From: Coccinella septempunctata
Taxonomy: Eukaryota > Arthropoda > Insecta > Coleoptera > Coccinellidae
Assembly (NCBI RefSeq): GCF_907165205.1
Contig: NC_058190.1
Coordinates: 10,486,001-10,550,000, forward strand
Direction: 5' to 3'
Length of the DNA: 64,000 nt
In this document: piece after piece, positions 31,943 through 42,951 of the stretch
Position numbering within the stretch: the stretch's first letter is position 1
How the letters are laid out: each line of letters begins with the position of its first letter
Translations under genes and position numbers: made by a program
Notes under the pieces: model-generated
What the model saw: the letters and a program-made list of their open reading frames with translations, nothing else
Told to the model about the DNA's origin: nothing
Databases searched by the model: none

Positions 31943-33225
31943 AATGAAAATGAAGCATTGTTGTGTACCTGGATGTATGGATCGTGTGAGCCAAAGACAT
32001 CGTTTCCCCAAAGCCAATCCAACACTTTTCAAAACTTGGTTGAAAGTTATCAATCCACAAGATTAGAAAGAACTATCCGATGAACAGATAAACAACAGAT
32101 ATTACGTGTGTCATTCACATTTTCCCGAGATTTATCATTTACCAGAAAGTAAAAGGTGATGCAGTTCCAACAATTGGTGTACCAGGTAAGCCCAAGTTTT
32201 TAAATACTTAATTGTCCCAAAATCTTAATGCACTCCTACGATGGATGAAATTTGAAACCAACCAAGAGTTTGCTACACAGATTGAAGAGATTTCTCTGTA
32301 ATCTGCTAGAAATTCTTCGAAATTAAGGTGGAGTGTTCATTTGTTGCACGATATATGATAAATTTTATGATTTGATAATTCAACACTTTGTTTTTTTTTA
32401 TCAGGTACTAGTACAAGTACACCTGCTAGTCGTAGATGGACTGTCAAGGATAAAGCTCTTGCTCTTTCTATTTGCAAAAGAAGTCCAAAGCTTTACAAAT
32501 ATTTGAGAGCATTCTTTCAGCTTCCATCCAATAGAACCCTCAAAAATGTTTTAAGTTCAATACCGTATGATTGCGGACTTATCAAACCAGTCTTGAATCA
32601 TTTAAAAATCCAAGCGGAGAAAATGGATGAGCTTGATCGCTGCTGTGCTCTCATGTTCGATGAAATAAATTTGAGTAGCCTCACTATGAGGGTAAAAAGC
32701 AGAGAATATCTGGATTTGGATCCACTAGGACCATATTTTTCACAAGAGACACAGTCAGAACTACAGATTTGAAACACCTTATAATTAAAGTAATTGAGGA
32801 ATTACAAAAAGTAGGGATGAAGGTATGTGCTACTATATGTGATCAAGGTAGTACAAACCTATGCTGCTCTGACTCAAACTCACACTGACGATAAACCTTC
32901 TCCCTACCACTCCGCATCTCCTCAAGTACACAAGAAATGCGTTGATAAATTGCAGAATAGAATTTGAAGAAAGTTCAGCAAGCTTTTCTTGTAGATAAGC
33001 GCAAATGGACGTATAAATGTTTAAATAAACTGAAAAAAAGGCATTTTGATTTCCATACTAATGGATTTTTTGAAATGAATGTTAAAGTTGCTGCTCAACA
33101 ATTGAGTCAAAGTATGACTGCTGCTATAGAGACTTTCCATTCTAGTGGATATTTACCAGCAGACGCTTTGCTGTCGTGCAGTTTGTTTCATCCATGGAGG
33201 AGATATTGATGGCCAATGTTAAATT
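31943..33225 (+). pseudogene. P-like/THAP transposase with intron, broken (copy C)
   Basis: A THAP finger: MKMKHCCVPGCMDRVSQRHR with FPKANPTLFKTWLKVI, a stop, then NNRYYVCHSHFPE (C-x-x-H). DAVPTIGVPG carries the AVPT motif, and a 219 bp GT-AG intron (32186-32404) leads to SRRWTVKDKALALSICKRSP and FFQLPSNRTLKNVLSSIPYD. MFDEINLSSLTM near 32653 is the catalytic-core start. IIKVIEELQKVGMKVCATIC and a gap of out-of-frame sequence lead to FFEMNVKVAAQQLSQSMTAA near 33070. The frame dies near 33208 and the C-terminal block is missing. Introns and domains are in the normal order. Confidence 0.82.
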
Positions 33226-33656
33226 AGTGGCAACTAGGACGCCCCGTCAACTTCTTTTTGAAAAATTAGAGCTATTCCTTTTCATCACTCTTCCTCCGAA
33301 TTTCCTTATGAATGTTTGATTCATTTATACATTAGAATGAGAATATTTTACATTGTTAAATATGCTAATCAAAATCTCAAATCCGATGAGTGCTTCAAAA
33401 GAAAAACTAATAAAATGAGAAAATTACTGATATTGCAACACCAATAGTGATTCCAATAGTCGATATTTCAATAAATCTTCTGTTACTCTCAATTTTTCAA
33501 AAATCAAGATGGATATTTTGTTTAGGGATTTGCATCCCATTGTGAGTGATATTTTTGATTAACAGAATTTTGTTCCACTCAATTTCAACTTTTCCTAAGC
33601 CGTAAGCAGTAAGTAATGTGATCATCAAGGACAACATTGGAAAAAGAATCATCATG
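33226..33656. other. No gene recognised
   Basis: AT-rich sequence between P-like copy C and the target duplication of copy B. A minus-strand open frame at 33497-33802 partly overlaps a perfect hairpin and is probably not coding. Confidence 0.4.
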
Positions 33657-33682
33657 GTGCAAATCATCGAGATAGAATAGAG

Positions 33683-33831
33683 GTGCCTACAGATTACTCT
33701 GACGTGACGTGGGCCCACGTCATAATGCGCATGATAAAAAAATATTACATGGGATTTTTTTCGTTGGATTTTGGAATCATGCGCATTATGACGTGGGCCC
33801 ACGTCACGTCAGAGTAATCTGTAGGCACCTT
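33683..33831. mobile_element. Hairpin MITE nested in the P-like terminus
   Basis: A 149 bp near-perfect palindrome with arms of about 54 bases starting GTGCCTACAGATTACTCTGA and containing gacgtgggcccacgtc, itself self-complementary. Flanks are AATAGAG at 33676-33682 and 33832-33838. It sits inside the terminal repeat of copy B, and the right terminus of that element shows the uninterrupted sequence. The superfamily is not clear from the ends. Confidence 0.85.
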
Positions 33832-33995
33832 AATAGAGAGAAGTCATCATTCGACTAAAATGGTATCAGATCCGCCATATTGGTACGAGACTCTGACATT
33901 CATGAATTTTCTGTCAGTTTTGCGTTTTTTAGAGTTCAATTCTGGTCACATTTATAAAATTGCGTTCATTTTCCCGATTTATATTGGACAATAAA

Positions 33996-35332
33996 ATGGT
34001 GTCATGTGCTCTACGCAGTTGTTCCAGCAGAGACGAGGTAGATAAAAAAATAATCACAGGAATAACATTTCATAGGTGAGAATGAGTAATAAACAGATCC
34101 GTATTCGTAATTCTTTCATTTCTATCCTGATAATCTGATAGTAAGGTATATTATTATCGTCTGAAGAAAATATTTGATATTCGATTAACTTTATTCCAAT
34201 AGATTTCCTAAAGACCCACTAAGACGTATATCTTGGGTGAAATTTGTTAACCGAGGAATCTGGCAATCTGCTTTGTGTTTTGTTCCAAACATTTTACAGC
34301 AGAATGTTTTGATCGGACATCACAAAGCTTAGTTCGTTTGCAACTAAATGCGGTTCCCACAATATGTATATGAGGTAGGTATGGAAAATACCTACAAGTT
34401 TATATGATGATTGATTTTGAGAAAGTAAGTTGTCGTTGTGAAATATTAATTTTTCCTGAAGCCTGAAAGCAAAGAAAATGAGGAATTTTACCTTTTTTTG
34501 TAAAGGCTAGACATACTAGCTTTTGTATAGGAATATTCTTAAATTTCTTTCCATTATAGAAGGAAGCAGTTCAACCACCAAAAATAAGAATTCTTTCTGA
34601 TATTGCGATTTCACACCAAGCAGAGATTATTGACGCAGTAGTAAATAAATCTGCTCTACCAACTTCTGAAACTAGTCCACAAAAAACTGACGATTTACCA
34701 AGAATTCAAATCAAATGAGCTGTCTTATAGAGATTTCTCCCAGGAAAAGAAAATTACCCACAACACTCCAACTAATTCTGAAAGAATTAGTGCAAGAAGA
34801 AAACAAAAACTTAATTTATTAAGAAGAAAAATTGAACGAAAGGAAAAAAAATCAAGCATGTCAGCAGTAATAAGGGGTTTGCAGAAAAAAATTCATGGAA
34901 GAAGAAAACTTGGAAGTAATTTCAAGATTAGGAGGCACTCAGGAGTTTCATCTCCGACAGAATAAGAGTGGCAACAAAGCCTTACCAAAGCAATATTCAG
35001 AGGAACTGAAGGTGTTTGCCTTAACACTTCATTATTATTTCTCTGCTGCTTACAAGGATGTGAGAAAATAACTCACAATATCCATCTAGAGATGTTATTT
35101 GGATGTTTTGACCAATAGAATACTCAGAGAATTCACCAATACAAATGTATTCTTAGATTTAGTTGTACATAGTTCAAACCAATCTGTACTTGATAGTCAC
35201 AGATATTTATTAATTAAAAGCGTTGTTTATAAATATATTAATGTAAGAATGACATATTTAATGAAAAGAAAGCGAAATGAAAAAATAAGTATGAGGCACT
35301 ATAATGATAAAATTATTTTGTTTAAAGGCCAA
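33996..35332 (+). pseudogene. Internally deleted P-like/THAP transposase of copy B
   Basis: Exon 1 from ATG 33996, MVSCALRSCSSRDEVDKK and ITFHR; intron 34076-34202; then FPKDPLRRISWVKFVNRGIW with the THAP Trp. EAVQPPKIRILSDIAISHQA follows near 34560 after another probable intron. In later frames KRISARRKQKLNLLRRKIER forms a basic coiled coil, and KQYSEELKVFALTLHYYFSA with AAYKDVRK near 34990 is the P-type block before the catalytic core. The sequence then jumps to a C-terminal frame, LTNRILREFTNTNVFLDLVV, ending at 35332. The catalytic core is deleted. Several shifts are present. Confidence 0.8.
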
Positions 35333-35618
35333 TAAATCATTTACTTTTACAAATCTATATTGTTTCCCTTTTGTTCATCTGGGTATAAACTAGTAAAAAT
35401 TGTCAAATTTTAGTCGGATTTACTCTCCGAGTAAAAACTTTGTTTGGGTGCTCACTTTCCAGAATATACCTATACATCTCATTGAAAGTTTACTTAAGCC
35501 GACCCTGTTATATCCGCCATATTGGTTCCAGACTTAGCCACGCCTAGTGATACCGTTTTTTTCTAGCACTATTGAATCTCATAACGTCTCCTCTCTATTC
35601 TATCTCGATGGTGCAAAT

Positions 35619-36397
35619 GGACTTCGCTCGAAGATGCTTTATATCTGGACTGAAATGCATATTACTTCTCTTCATAATCTAATCACATAATAAATCAATA
35701 AATAATGATTTCATTTAGAATTTCTTTCTGAAACCTAACAAATATATAAACTTATTACCAAAGTTATTTGTAAGCAAATGGGTTTTTATAAGAACAAAAA
35801 AACAAATTTCAGCCATGTTTTTTATGAGGGTGAAGCACAAATACAATTCTTCAGAATGTTTGAAGAATTATTTAGATAAATCATCCAAGAATGCTGGAAA
35901 CAGCAAAATTAATCGCCATCAATAATAATAATAATAAATATCAATTAATCCATCTACAAATATACCCCTTAATTTCTCTACCATAGCATTTATTTTATAT
36001 AATGAGTTCCAGCCACATCAAATCAATACAAACGACTTCAGAGTCTGAACGACTTATTTCTCCTTTTCCATTTAGAAAAATATTCATAAAAATAGAATTT
36101 CTTGGGCAATTGACCTTAGAAATTGACTGCCGACGAAAAGAATTTCGTAACCATGGTAACTTCGGTTCGACCTGATTGGTCCACTATCTACTTCAAGTCT
36201 CTATAGACGGCTCTGATTGGTCACCCAGGTCAGTAAGAGCTCAGATGGTCAAATGGGTGAGATTCGGTGCTTCTGTATTCAAGGTTAAATTTCTGTGGAC
36301 GAGGTCTGTAAAGTGCCTTGTAAATTGACAGAGTGAAACCTCTTGTTTTTACTCTTTGATGAAAGTCCCTACTTCATAGTGTCATTTGAGATGACAG
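35619..36397. other. No gene recognised; (AAT)n at about 35922-35940
   Basis: AT-rich spacer with a six-unit AAT microsatellite. No coding pattern that I can name. Confidence 0.4.
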
Positions 36398-36690
36398 TTA
36401 AATGTCACGGCGGTTTCTGAGTATTAGTACGGAAGTAGCACTTCTTATATTTGATGTTCTGTGCCGCACAGTTAAGTGGATATAATGCTCTTGTCGTTGA
36501 TTGGTGACACGCCTTCTACCGCTCCTTGGTCTGTCACGAACAGAATTGGTCTGGAGATAGCGATTCCATGTCCGAAATACGTCACTTTGTGAAACACCGA
36601 TTCTATCAACTACAAACCTTTGAGATTGGCCTTCTTCAATTAGCGCCACAATTCTTGCACGGTCAATCTCACTTATCACTCTACAATTCA
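36398..36690 (-). pseudogene. Tc1/mariner-like transposase, DNA-binding part only
   Basis: Minus strand, from the Met of MNCRVISEIDRARIVALIEE near 36690: GQSQRFVVDRIGVSQSDVFR is the first helix-turn-helix, TWNRYLQTNSVRDRPRSGRR the GRPR-like linker, and RRVTNQRQEHYIHLTVRHRT the second helix-turn-helix. This is the bipartite paired-like domain of Tc1-type transposases. The DDE catalytic domain is missing and I see no terminal inverted repeats. Confidence 0.8.
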
Positions 36691-36718
36691 TGTCGGCAGT
36701 GAAAATCGTTAAATTCAA

Positions 36719-37199
36719 CTGCTTCTTCTAACGGAATAATCGATCTTAAAATGTAATCCCCCATAAAAACTGTAAACATCTGTTTCTTGCAAAAAATCTA
36801 TTAATGAACAAACCCACAAAAAATTGTTAATATTCAAAAATTCCTTCATATGAGATTAAGGTGATGCAAAACTTTTGAATCTACGTGTATATTCAGGAAT
36901 GCCTCGTATTCTACAAGAACAAATTTCCAGACAACGTATTAATGAAAACAAGTCGAAGTACATCATAAGAAAACTCAACTATAAATATTCCAATTGCCAT
37001 TCAACTAGCACTCAAAACCAAGTGGAGTAAATAAATATCTGATTCAAATATAAATAGAACAATACAATATTGGGGATTTTCTCAGTTTTTCATATGAATG
37101 GAATTATATGTTTGGCACCATTTCACTTGTTTTTCTGTAGGATATTCATTTGAAATAAAGAACATTTATTATTATCATTATATTATACATTATTATCGA
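36719..37199. other. No gene recognised
   Basis: AT-rich, with ATT-rich runs near 37150-37195. May include the left flank of the Transib remnant. Confidence 0.4.
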
Positions 37200-37922
37200 G
37201 TTCCAGAATCCCATGCGGAACTCCAGTTACAAGCTTTAATGGACCGTACTGTTGAACTCTCTAGAAGAAAGAGGTGACACATTGAGTGATACAGAACGTA
37301 TCTCACTTTTGCTGATTTGTAAATGGGGATGTGATAGTTGTCAACGAAGATAGTTCAAACAAAAGCATAAAAATGATGCTGATTCAGACGCCAACAGTTT
37401 TCCAAAGCTCGTTCGTACCTCTTCGACTGGTTGCTAAGTCGAACGAAAAAATTGTCTGGCAAAATCCGACGTTTTCCTCACCTAGATTTTGTCGACCTAT
37501 AACGATAAGGTTCGTAACGGAGTCTGCTGAAATTACCAACGAAGAAGTTTCGTATGTTGAACAATCAATCAAATCGTTAGAAGCGACAAAAGTAGTGGTA
37601 AATGGTCATTCGTATTATGTTAAACATAAAATGTTATTGACCATGATAGATGGCAAAGTTTGCAATGCTGCAAGTGATACAAAATGAACGTTGAGGTGCT
37701 TCATATGCGGAGCTACTTCGAAAGATTTCAACAATCTAGACCAACCTAATGAAGAAGCAGAGGAAATACTGAGGTTTGGACTATCCGTACTACACGCACG
37801 AACAAGATTTTTTGAAAGCATACTGCATCTAGCTTACAAGCTAGTTAAATTTTCAAAACAAGATGAAGCTGATCTTCAAGAAGCCCCTTCTGCTGTTGAG
37901 GGCTTGGGTATCGTGGGTTAGA
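37200..37922 (+). pseudogene. Transib (RAG1-related) transposase, central part
   Basis: LSDTERISLLLICKWGCDS ends in the first catalytic Asp (codon 37333-37335). After a shift the frame 37331-37687 reads SSFVPLRLVAKSNEKIVWQN, SPRFCRPITIRFVTESAEIT, and MLLTMIDGKVCNAASDTK, whose MIDGKV Asp aligns with the second catalytic position as I know the family. A TGA at 37685 is followed in frame by LRCFICGATSKDFNNL (the zinc-binding C..C) and RFGLSVLHARTRFFESILHL. This order matches Transib transposases, which share their catalytic core with the V(D)J recombinase RAG1. The C-terminal part with the catalytic Glu is missing. Confidence 0.82.
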
Positions 37923-38347
37923 AAACTGGAACACTCGTTGATAAATTAAGTAGAATTAATTAGAATAAGTTGAAATTATAAGACTTGTAAGACTCGTTGA
38001 TCAATCTATTCCAAGTACAATTAATGGTAAAACACTGAGCCGTCTGATAATTCTTCATCATCTGATCCTCATCCTCAACCGTTCAATTTCTACTGGAGAG
38101 TTAATTTTTGATGTTACCGATCCTTCACAAACTGATCCACAAAACTTCTTAATTTCTACTGAAGCTGAAGGATTCGTGTTTGACATTAACGCTCCAGGTG
38201 CTTGGCCTGTTTCGTTTCCAACTACTATATTTAATGAGATCATACAAAAGGGTCCTTTGCAAGTTACAAATTCAGGAAACTACTAATGAGCAATGAAGAA
38301 GAGGTGCATAAGCAATGACTTGTGTAGAGTAAAACTAGTGACAAGGC
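37923..38347. other. No gene recognised
   Basis: A spacer between the Transib and hAT remnants. Neither the end of the Transib gene nor terminal repeats (a CACWATG-type start would be expected) could be found. Confidence 0.35.
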
Positions 38348-39350
38348 GTTTTATTTTTGTTGTAAGTTATTTGGTAGAAACAGTTCATCTCAATTAGGTT
38401 ACAGTGATTGGGCACATCTTGGCATAGGCGTGAAACCTATGAGACGTCACCAAAGCATGGTGACAACGTTAAAAAGTGGAAGGAATGTGAAATGCGTTTG
38501 AACAAAGTGTTAACAATCGATACGAAGCACGGAGAACTGATAAATAAAGAAAAAAACACTGTCGTGGGGTTTTCAAAGGAACTGTTGATGTTATTGAATA
38601 TTTAGCAGAACCCAACATTGCCTTCAGAGGATCAAACAGCAAACTATACGAGTGAAACAACGCCAATTTTTTGAGACTGATTAAATTGTTGGCTACGTTT
38701 TGCCCCGTCATTCAAAAGCATGTTAGGCGAATTCGATCGACTGAAATTCATGATCACTACTTAACGGCGAACATACAAAACGAAAATAAAGCTGCTGTCT
38801 GAAAAAGTAAAATCCAAGAATGCTACGGACATAAAAGCAGCTACGTATTTCTCAGTAATGTTGGACTGCACATCTGACCTTAGCCACAAGGAGCAGTAAT
38901 CCTTGGTGATACGATTTGTGAAAATTTATATCAGTGCAAGTTCCCTCGAGAATGGAAATGAAGGTGTAATCATCATTTCATGGATTCTTAGACATTAGCT
39001 AAACAACGGCAAAAAATATAACTGATGTACTTCTACAAGAGTTAGATGAAATTGGATTATAAATCAAGGACTGCAGGGGTCCAGGATAGGATAACAGATC
39101 CAACATGAAATGACATTCTGGATTCCGTACAGGCACGGATCTTGGAGATGAATCTAAAGTCATTTTACGTGCCCTGCGCTAGCCATAGCCTCTACCTCTT
39201 AATTTGTGCCGCTGCAAAATGCCCCTATAAAGCTATGACGTTTCTTGGTGTTGACCGAAGCATTTATCTACAAGATTCGTTTTACTTTCAAAGACGTTTG
39301 AATGTTATAGCACCACAAACGATCCTTTAAAAATAGAGAATGTATATGGG
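38348..39350 (+). pseudogene. hAT transposase remnant (ZMYM/TTF-type, DUF4371-like)
   Basis: Broken frames in the order of hAT proteins of the ZMYM-like group. FYFCCKLFGRNSSSQLGYSD is the TTF-type zinc-finger end, then WKECEMRLNKVLTIDTKHGE. NATDIKAATYFSVMLDCTSD with LSHKEQ gives the first catalytic Asp region. Near 39130 VQARILEMNLKSFYVPCASH and SLYLLICAAAKC give the 'vPC..HslnL....aa' block. The dimerisation end is missing. Many stops and shifts are present. Confidence 0.82.
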
Positions 39351-39800
39351 TCGAATATGCCACCATGCCAATCAGAATTGATGCAGCAGTTCTTAAGAGC
39401 GAGCTTCATTACAAATATTTGGTATCCAAATTTGTTTTTTTTAGCACCTTATCATACATGGTGTTAAAAATGTAAGCATTAAAATGTACAACCCAGTCCG
39501 CCTCTGGTAAACTAAACTAGCTAATTGAAATTTGAGTGCGGTGATATAAGAGGTCTTTAAAACTATCACGGCCTTCTAAACCTCCGGGCCCGGTCATTGC
39601 CAAGAGCGGCAACACTGGAGCAGGGTATACGTCTAGTCAGTTCTAGAGGTAAATAGTTCCCGCGTTTTTATAGCATCGTCTTAGTTTAGTGTTGATTGTG
39701 GTACTTAATACTAAATGTGAAAAATAAGCGGATTATTGCGATTGCTCGAGTGCTGTGAACAGTGAAAGTGTTTGTGATATTGGTGTTAGTGAATTTTCCT
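39351..39800. other. No gene recognised
   Basis: Non-coding spacer, with a slightly GC-richer patch around 39570-39660. Confidence 0.35.
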
Positions 39801-39805
39801 TGGAA

Positions 39806-41105
39806 TAATAAACTACACTCGTCGCACAGAGGGGTAAATGACAAGTCTAGTCGGCCAAAAATATTTAAAAACCATTTTCTGTTGGTTCAAGACTGTTGAT
39901 TATCGAAAAAATATCATAAAAAATCTAGGACCTCTGGTATCAATCTTGCGAATAATAAACAATGAGTGAGATAATAGATACGATAATTCACCTCAATAAT
40001 AATTTATTTACGATTTAATAAGAAAATGGCAAACTAGATCAATCACCTGATGTGAAATTGATTTATTTCTTCTGATTATTCACAACTCGCATAACTGTCC
40101 GAGTAGAGAAGACTCTGAGGAGTTATTTGATTGGATGATTTTACCAAAAATGGCTTGCTTTTTTTCGTCGGTATTGGCCTCATGCCAGATAGAAGCGGAT
40201 TGGAAGTAAGATATCTATGTTACAAGATTCTCTTGAAAATTTTAGAGTTAAATTTATTCGATAAAGACTGAAATGTTTTACACAATGTTTAATATTCTTC
40301 TGCTGCTGTTCGGAATAATTATCTAGATTTACTAGACAATTTTCCAAAAATTCCAAATTCTTGTCGAAACTGGTCAACTGCTGGCTATCCCTAAGGTTGA
40401 AGAGGTTTTGTTTCATAATCGTGGTCACTCCAGATGGTCCTTAAATGACATTTTGTCTTTGACTAATGAAAATAGCTCCATATATAGAATCCATTTTCCG
40501 ACCTCATTTTGAAATTCCTTGATTCCTTTAGATTAGCTGAAGAAGAAAAATCAATATTTTCCAAAGTGGCGGTTATTGGCGGCTATTGATTGTAAATCTA
40601 TCTACTGCATAACTTGAACAACCAATCATGTTAAAATAGTTATCGGGACTCATCAGGAAGTAAAACAAATGTCTCATCGAATGTTGAAATTCACAATAAC
40701 AAGAAGCATAAAATAAAGAGAACCATATATTAATTTTTTTTATTGCTGCATCCTCTATTTTAATGAATAACATAACGCTATTACATAGATGCATACCTGG
40801 TCTCTCATAATCCATAATGAGATGGTCTTACAAAAGTTTGAGAGGTAACACAGGAAGCACTGAATTATGCATTGAAAGAGATATTTTTAATGCTTTAAAA
40901 AACTAATGTAATGCAACCGACAAGTTCAAACAAATTTTTTCGCTAATTGATGATCAGGGAAACGATTTACGCCATTGATTCGAATCACCCACTATTCTAA
41001 TTGACCATTCGGTGCAATTTTCCCATTTCTGATGCATTTTTGGAAATTGATTTTTGGCCGGCTAGATAATAACTTTACTCCTCTGTGCGTCGTTTGTAAG
41101 TATCT
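39806..41105. mobile_element. Inverted-repeat element of about 1.3 kb, family unassigned
   Basis: The left end near 39817 contains cgtcgcacagaggggtaaat and, 15 bases on, agtcggccaaaaat. The right end near 41054-41092 carries the inverted counterpart, atttttggccggct then tttactcctctgtgcgtcg. The CAGAGGGGTAAA core resembles hAT ends, but the repeats extend outward past it and no 8 bp duplication is visible. Two minus-strand frames (40815-40573 and 40428-40180) have a coding-like composition but match no transposase I know. Confidence 0.55.
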
Positions 41106-41139
41106 AAACCTATAAATTCAACTCAACTAGAGAAAAGAG

Positions 41140-41923
41140 ATAATCTGCTTCGGAAAATTGTCAAAACGTGTTGTATTCCATCGTGTAGAAGTTATTATCC
41201 GTCTACAATAAATGAAGGATATTTCAATAAAAAAAATTTTCAAAAGGGCAGATAAAAATTATTCTTTGAAGGAAATCAAAGATAAATTCAACTCCGCGGA
41301 TTTCGATATGTTGGAAAATTATTCATTTACGGGTAGACATAGTGAAATTTCTGATTTTATGTTCATTTTGGAAACAATTATCTCCAAACTTGCGAAATAG
41401 ATAACTCCGCTAAAATTTATGTATCGGGTTATGACGCGCATTTCATTTCCCGTAAACTTTCATGCGATGAATGCATTTCATTAGTAAGGGCCGAAAATGG
41501 AACTAAAATAAATAATGAATACTTCGATGCTCTACAGAGAAACGGTTTGTCAATTGCCACTGACCCTGTAAGTTTTATTTTTGTTCACATGTGCGCTATT
41601 TTAGAATATATTTTGAACGATAGCGAAACTTTTTCCAAATTTTTGAAGAGTTCCGAACAGAAATCAATTTTATGTCAACTGACTATTCATTGAATTGGAC
41701 TTCTATTATTCAGAATTATTCAGGAACTTGTGGTTGTGGTTTGAATTCAAAGTTCATTTTAAATTCGCTCTGTTCTATTTTTTCAAACATACTTCTCAAT
41801 AATTACGTGAAGAATACGAATAATGAGAATCGCGCCGAAAAAGTGGAAAAAAAGCGGAAACATACGGGAGATAGTAGTCCTGGAAGTAATTTTATTATGC
41901 CTGCAAAAAACCGCAAAATATAA
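41140..41923 (+). pseudogene. THAP-type transposase with internal deletion: start and 3' end
   Basis: KTCCIPSCRSYYPSTINE near 41164 looks like the first zinc-ligand pair of a THAP finger. It is followed almost directly by C-terminal transposase sequence: DKFNSADFDMLENYSFTGRH, then after a shift NSAKIYVSGYDAHFISRKLS and CDECISLV, the C-terminal 'yiaGyia.k....l.C..C' block. SILCQLTIHSLNWTSIIQNY and a nuclear-localisation-like KVEKKRKHTGDSSPGS end the protein at 41921. The catalytic core is absent, which points to a deletion derivative. The family is THAP/P-like or a related THAP-linked group. Confidence 0.6.
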
Positions 41924-42085
41924 ACTTTAAGTTGAGGGATCAAAATTTTCATTCCTTTTCTTATCAATTTCCACTTGGTTTTGTTATGTAAATGGAAAAT
42001 TTTATGTTGCGTTATTTTTTTGAGAATTTTAATTTATTTTGGTATTAATATAGAGAATTTTATTCGAGTTATTTCATTTTGAGAA

Positions 42086-42951
42086 TTATATTTGAGTAAC
42101 GTGACCATCTATTTTCTGACTCAAAACGGGACAATGGTTTATTTGGGTCAATATATATGTATATATAACAGGTATTCAATGAAACTTTTTTTTATTTACT
42201 CACAGAAAATAAACTATCAGGTATTCCAAATAAAAACATTTCCCAAATGTTTATTTGTATTTATATTTATCAGGGGAACAAATTTCCTTCAATACTGCTT
42301 GTGATGATTTCGTAAAAGTGGAACTCTTGGCACGTTTTGTCTATATTCACCTTAGTTATCAACATCGTCTTCAGAACTGGAATTTGCTTAGAGACTAGAC
42401 TCCCTTTCCTAATCTGAGGGAATTTGTAACTGGGTCCACAATTGGTTCATCATAGAAAATACCCTTTTTACTGGGGAATTGGTAGCCGGCAAACATAAAA
42501 TATATTCAATTAATATACTAAAGTTTTCATGCCGAAGATTGTTGGTGTGAAATTGTTTGGATACTTCCACCCAACGAGTTTCCGTGGAAACATTTAAATT
42601 GCTCCATTCGATTATTTTTTGCTCTGTGATGTACATAGTACCTACGAGAAAAATGAAAATCCGTCAAATACTTCTGAATCTTCATGAGAGTCAATATATT
42701 TCTTTTCAATTAATATATTATATTAATATAATAATTTTCTTAAATCTACCCAATAAAATATTTCCATTTCTTTGGTAAGGAAACAAGTCTACTGCTCCAG
42801 ATATTTACCGGCCACCTCTTTAATTTTAGCGCGGTTTTCGAAAACGGGACAATTTTGCGTCCCGAAGTTCAGTTCGGGGACACCGGGACAAGCAATCAAA
42901 AAAAGGGACAGTCCCGTTCAAAACGGGACGTCTGGTCACGTTATATTTGAG
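42086..42951 (-). mobile_element. hAT-type element remnant with flanking 11 bp direct repeats
   Basis: Direct repeats TTATATTTGAG lie at 42086-42096 and 42941-42951. Inside, the left end reads taacgtgaccatc and the right end ctggtcacg, with cccgttttgaacggg-type sequence next to it. The 'GTGACCAGACGTCCCG' end is common in insect hAT elements. The minus-strand frame at 42636-42409 is the hAT dimerisation end. The internal transposase is otherwise deleted. Confidence 0.7.
42409..42636 (-). pseudogene. hAT transposase C-terminal dimerisation region
   Basis: The sequence WSNLNVSTETRWVEVSKQFH and then LIEYILCLPATNSPVKRVFS with MMNQLWT matches the 'l...i.yiLclP.tNa.vERvFS.mn.iWt' block of hAT transposases. 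The usual Glu-Arg of VERVFS is Lys-Arg. Only the C-terminal end survives. Confidence 0.8.

Larger units (their letters stand above)
33665..35610 (+). mobile_element. Complete P-like element (copy B) with 8 bp target duplication
   Basis: Ends CATCGAGATAGAATAGAG (left) and the same sequence inverted at 35593-35610, flanked by GTGCAAAT at 33657-33664 and 35611-35618. An 8 bp duplication is the P-superfamily standard. The element is 1,946 bp including a nested 149 bp MITE. Internal deletions have removed most of the transposase, so it is non-autonomous. Confidence 0.92.

Noticed and set aside
33497..33802. Minus-strand 101-codon frame
   Set aside because: Half of it is encoded by the palindromic MITE.
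37200..37922. A domesticated RAG1-like host gene
   Set aside because: A frameshift and an in-frame TGA within 700 bp and loss of the C-terminal end indicate a dead transposon.
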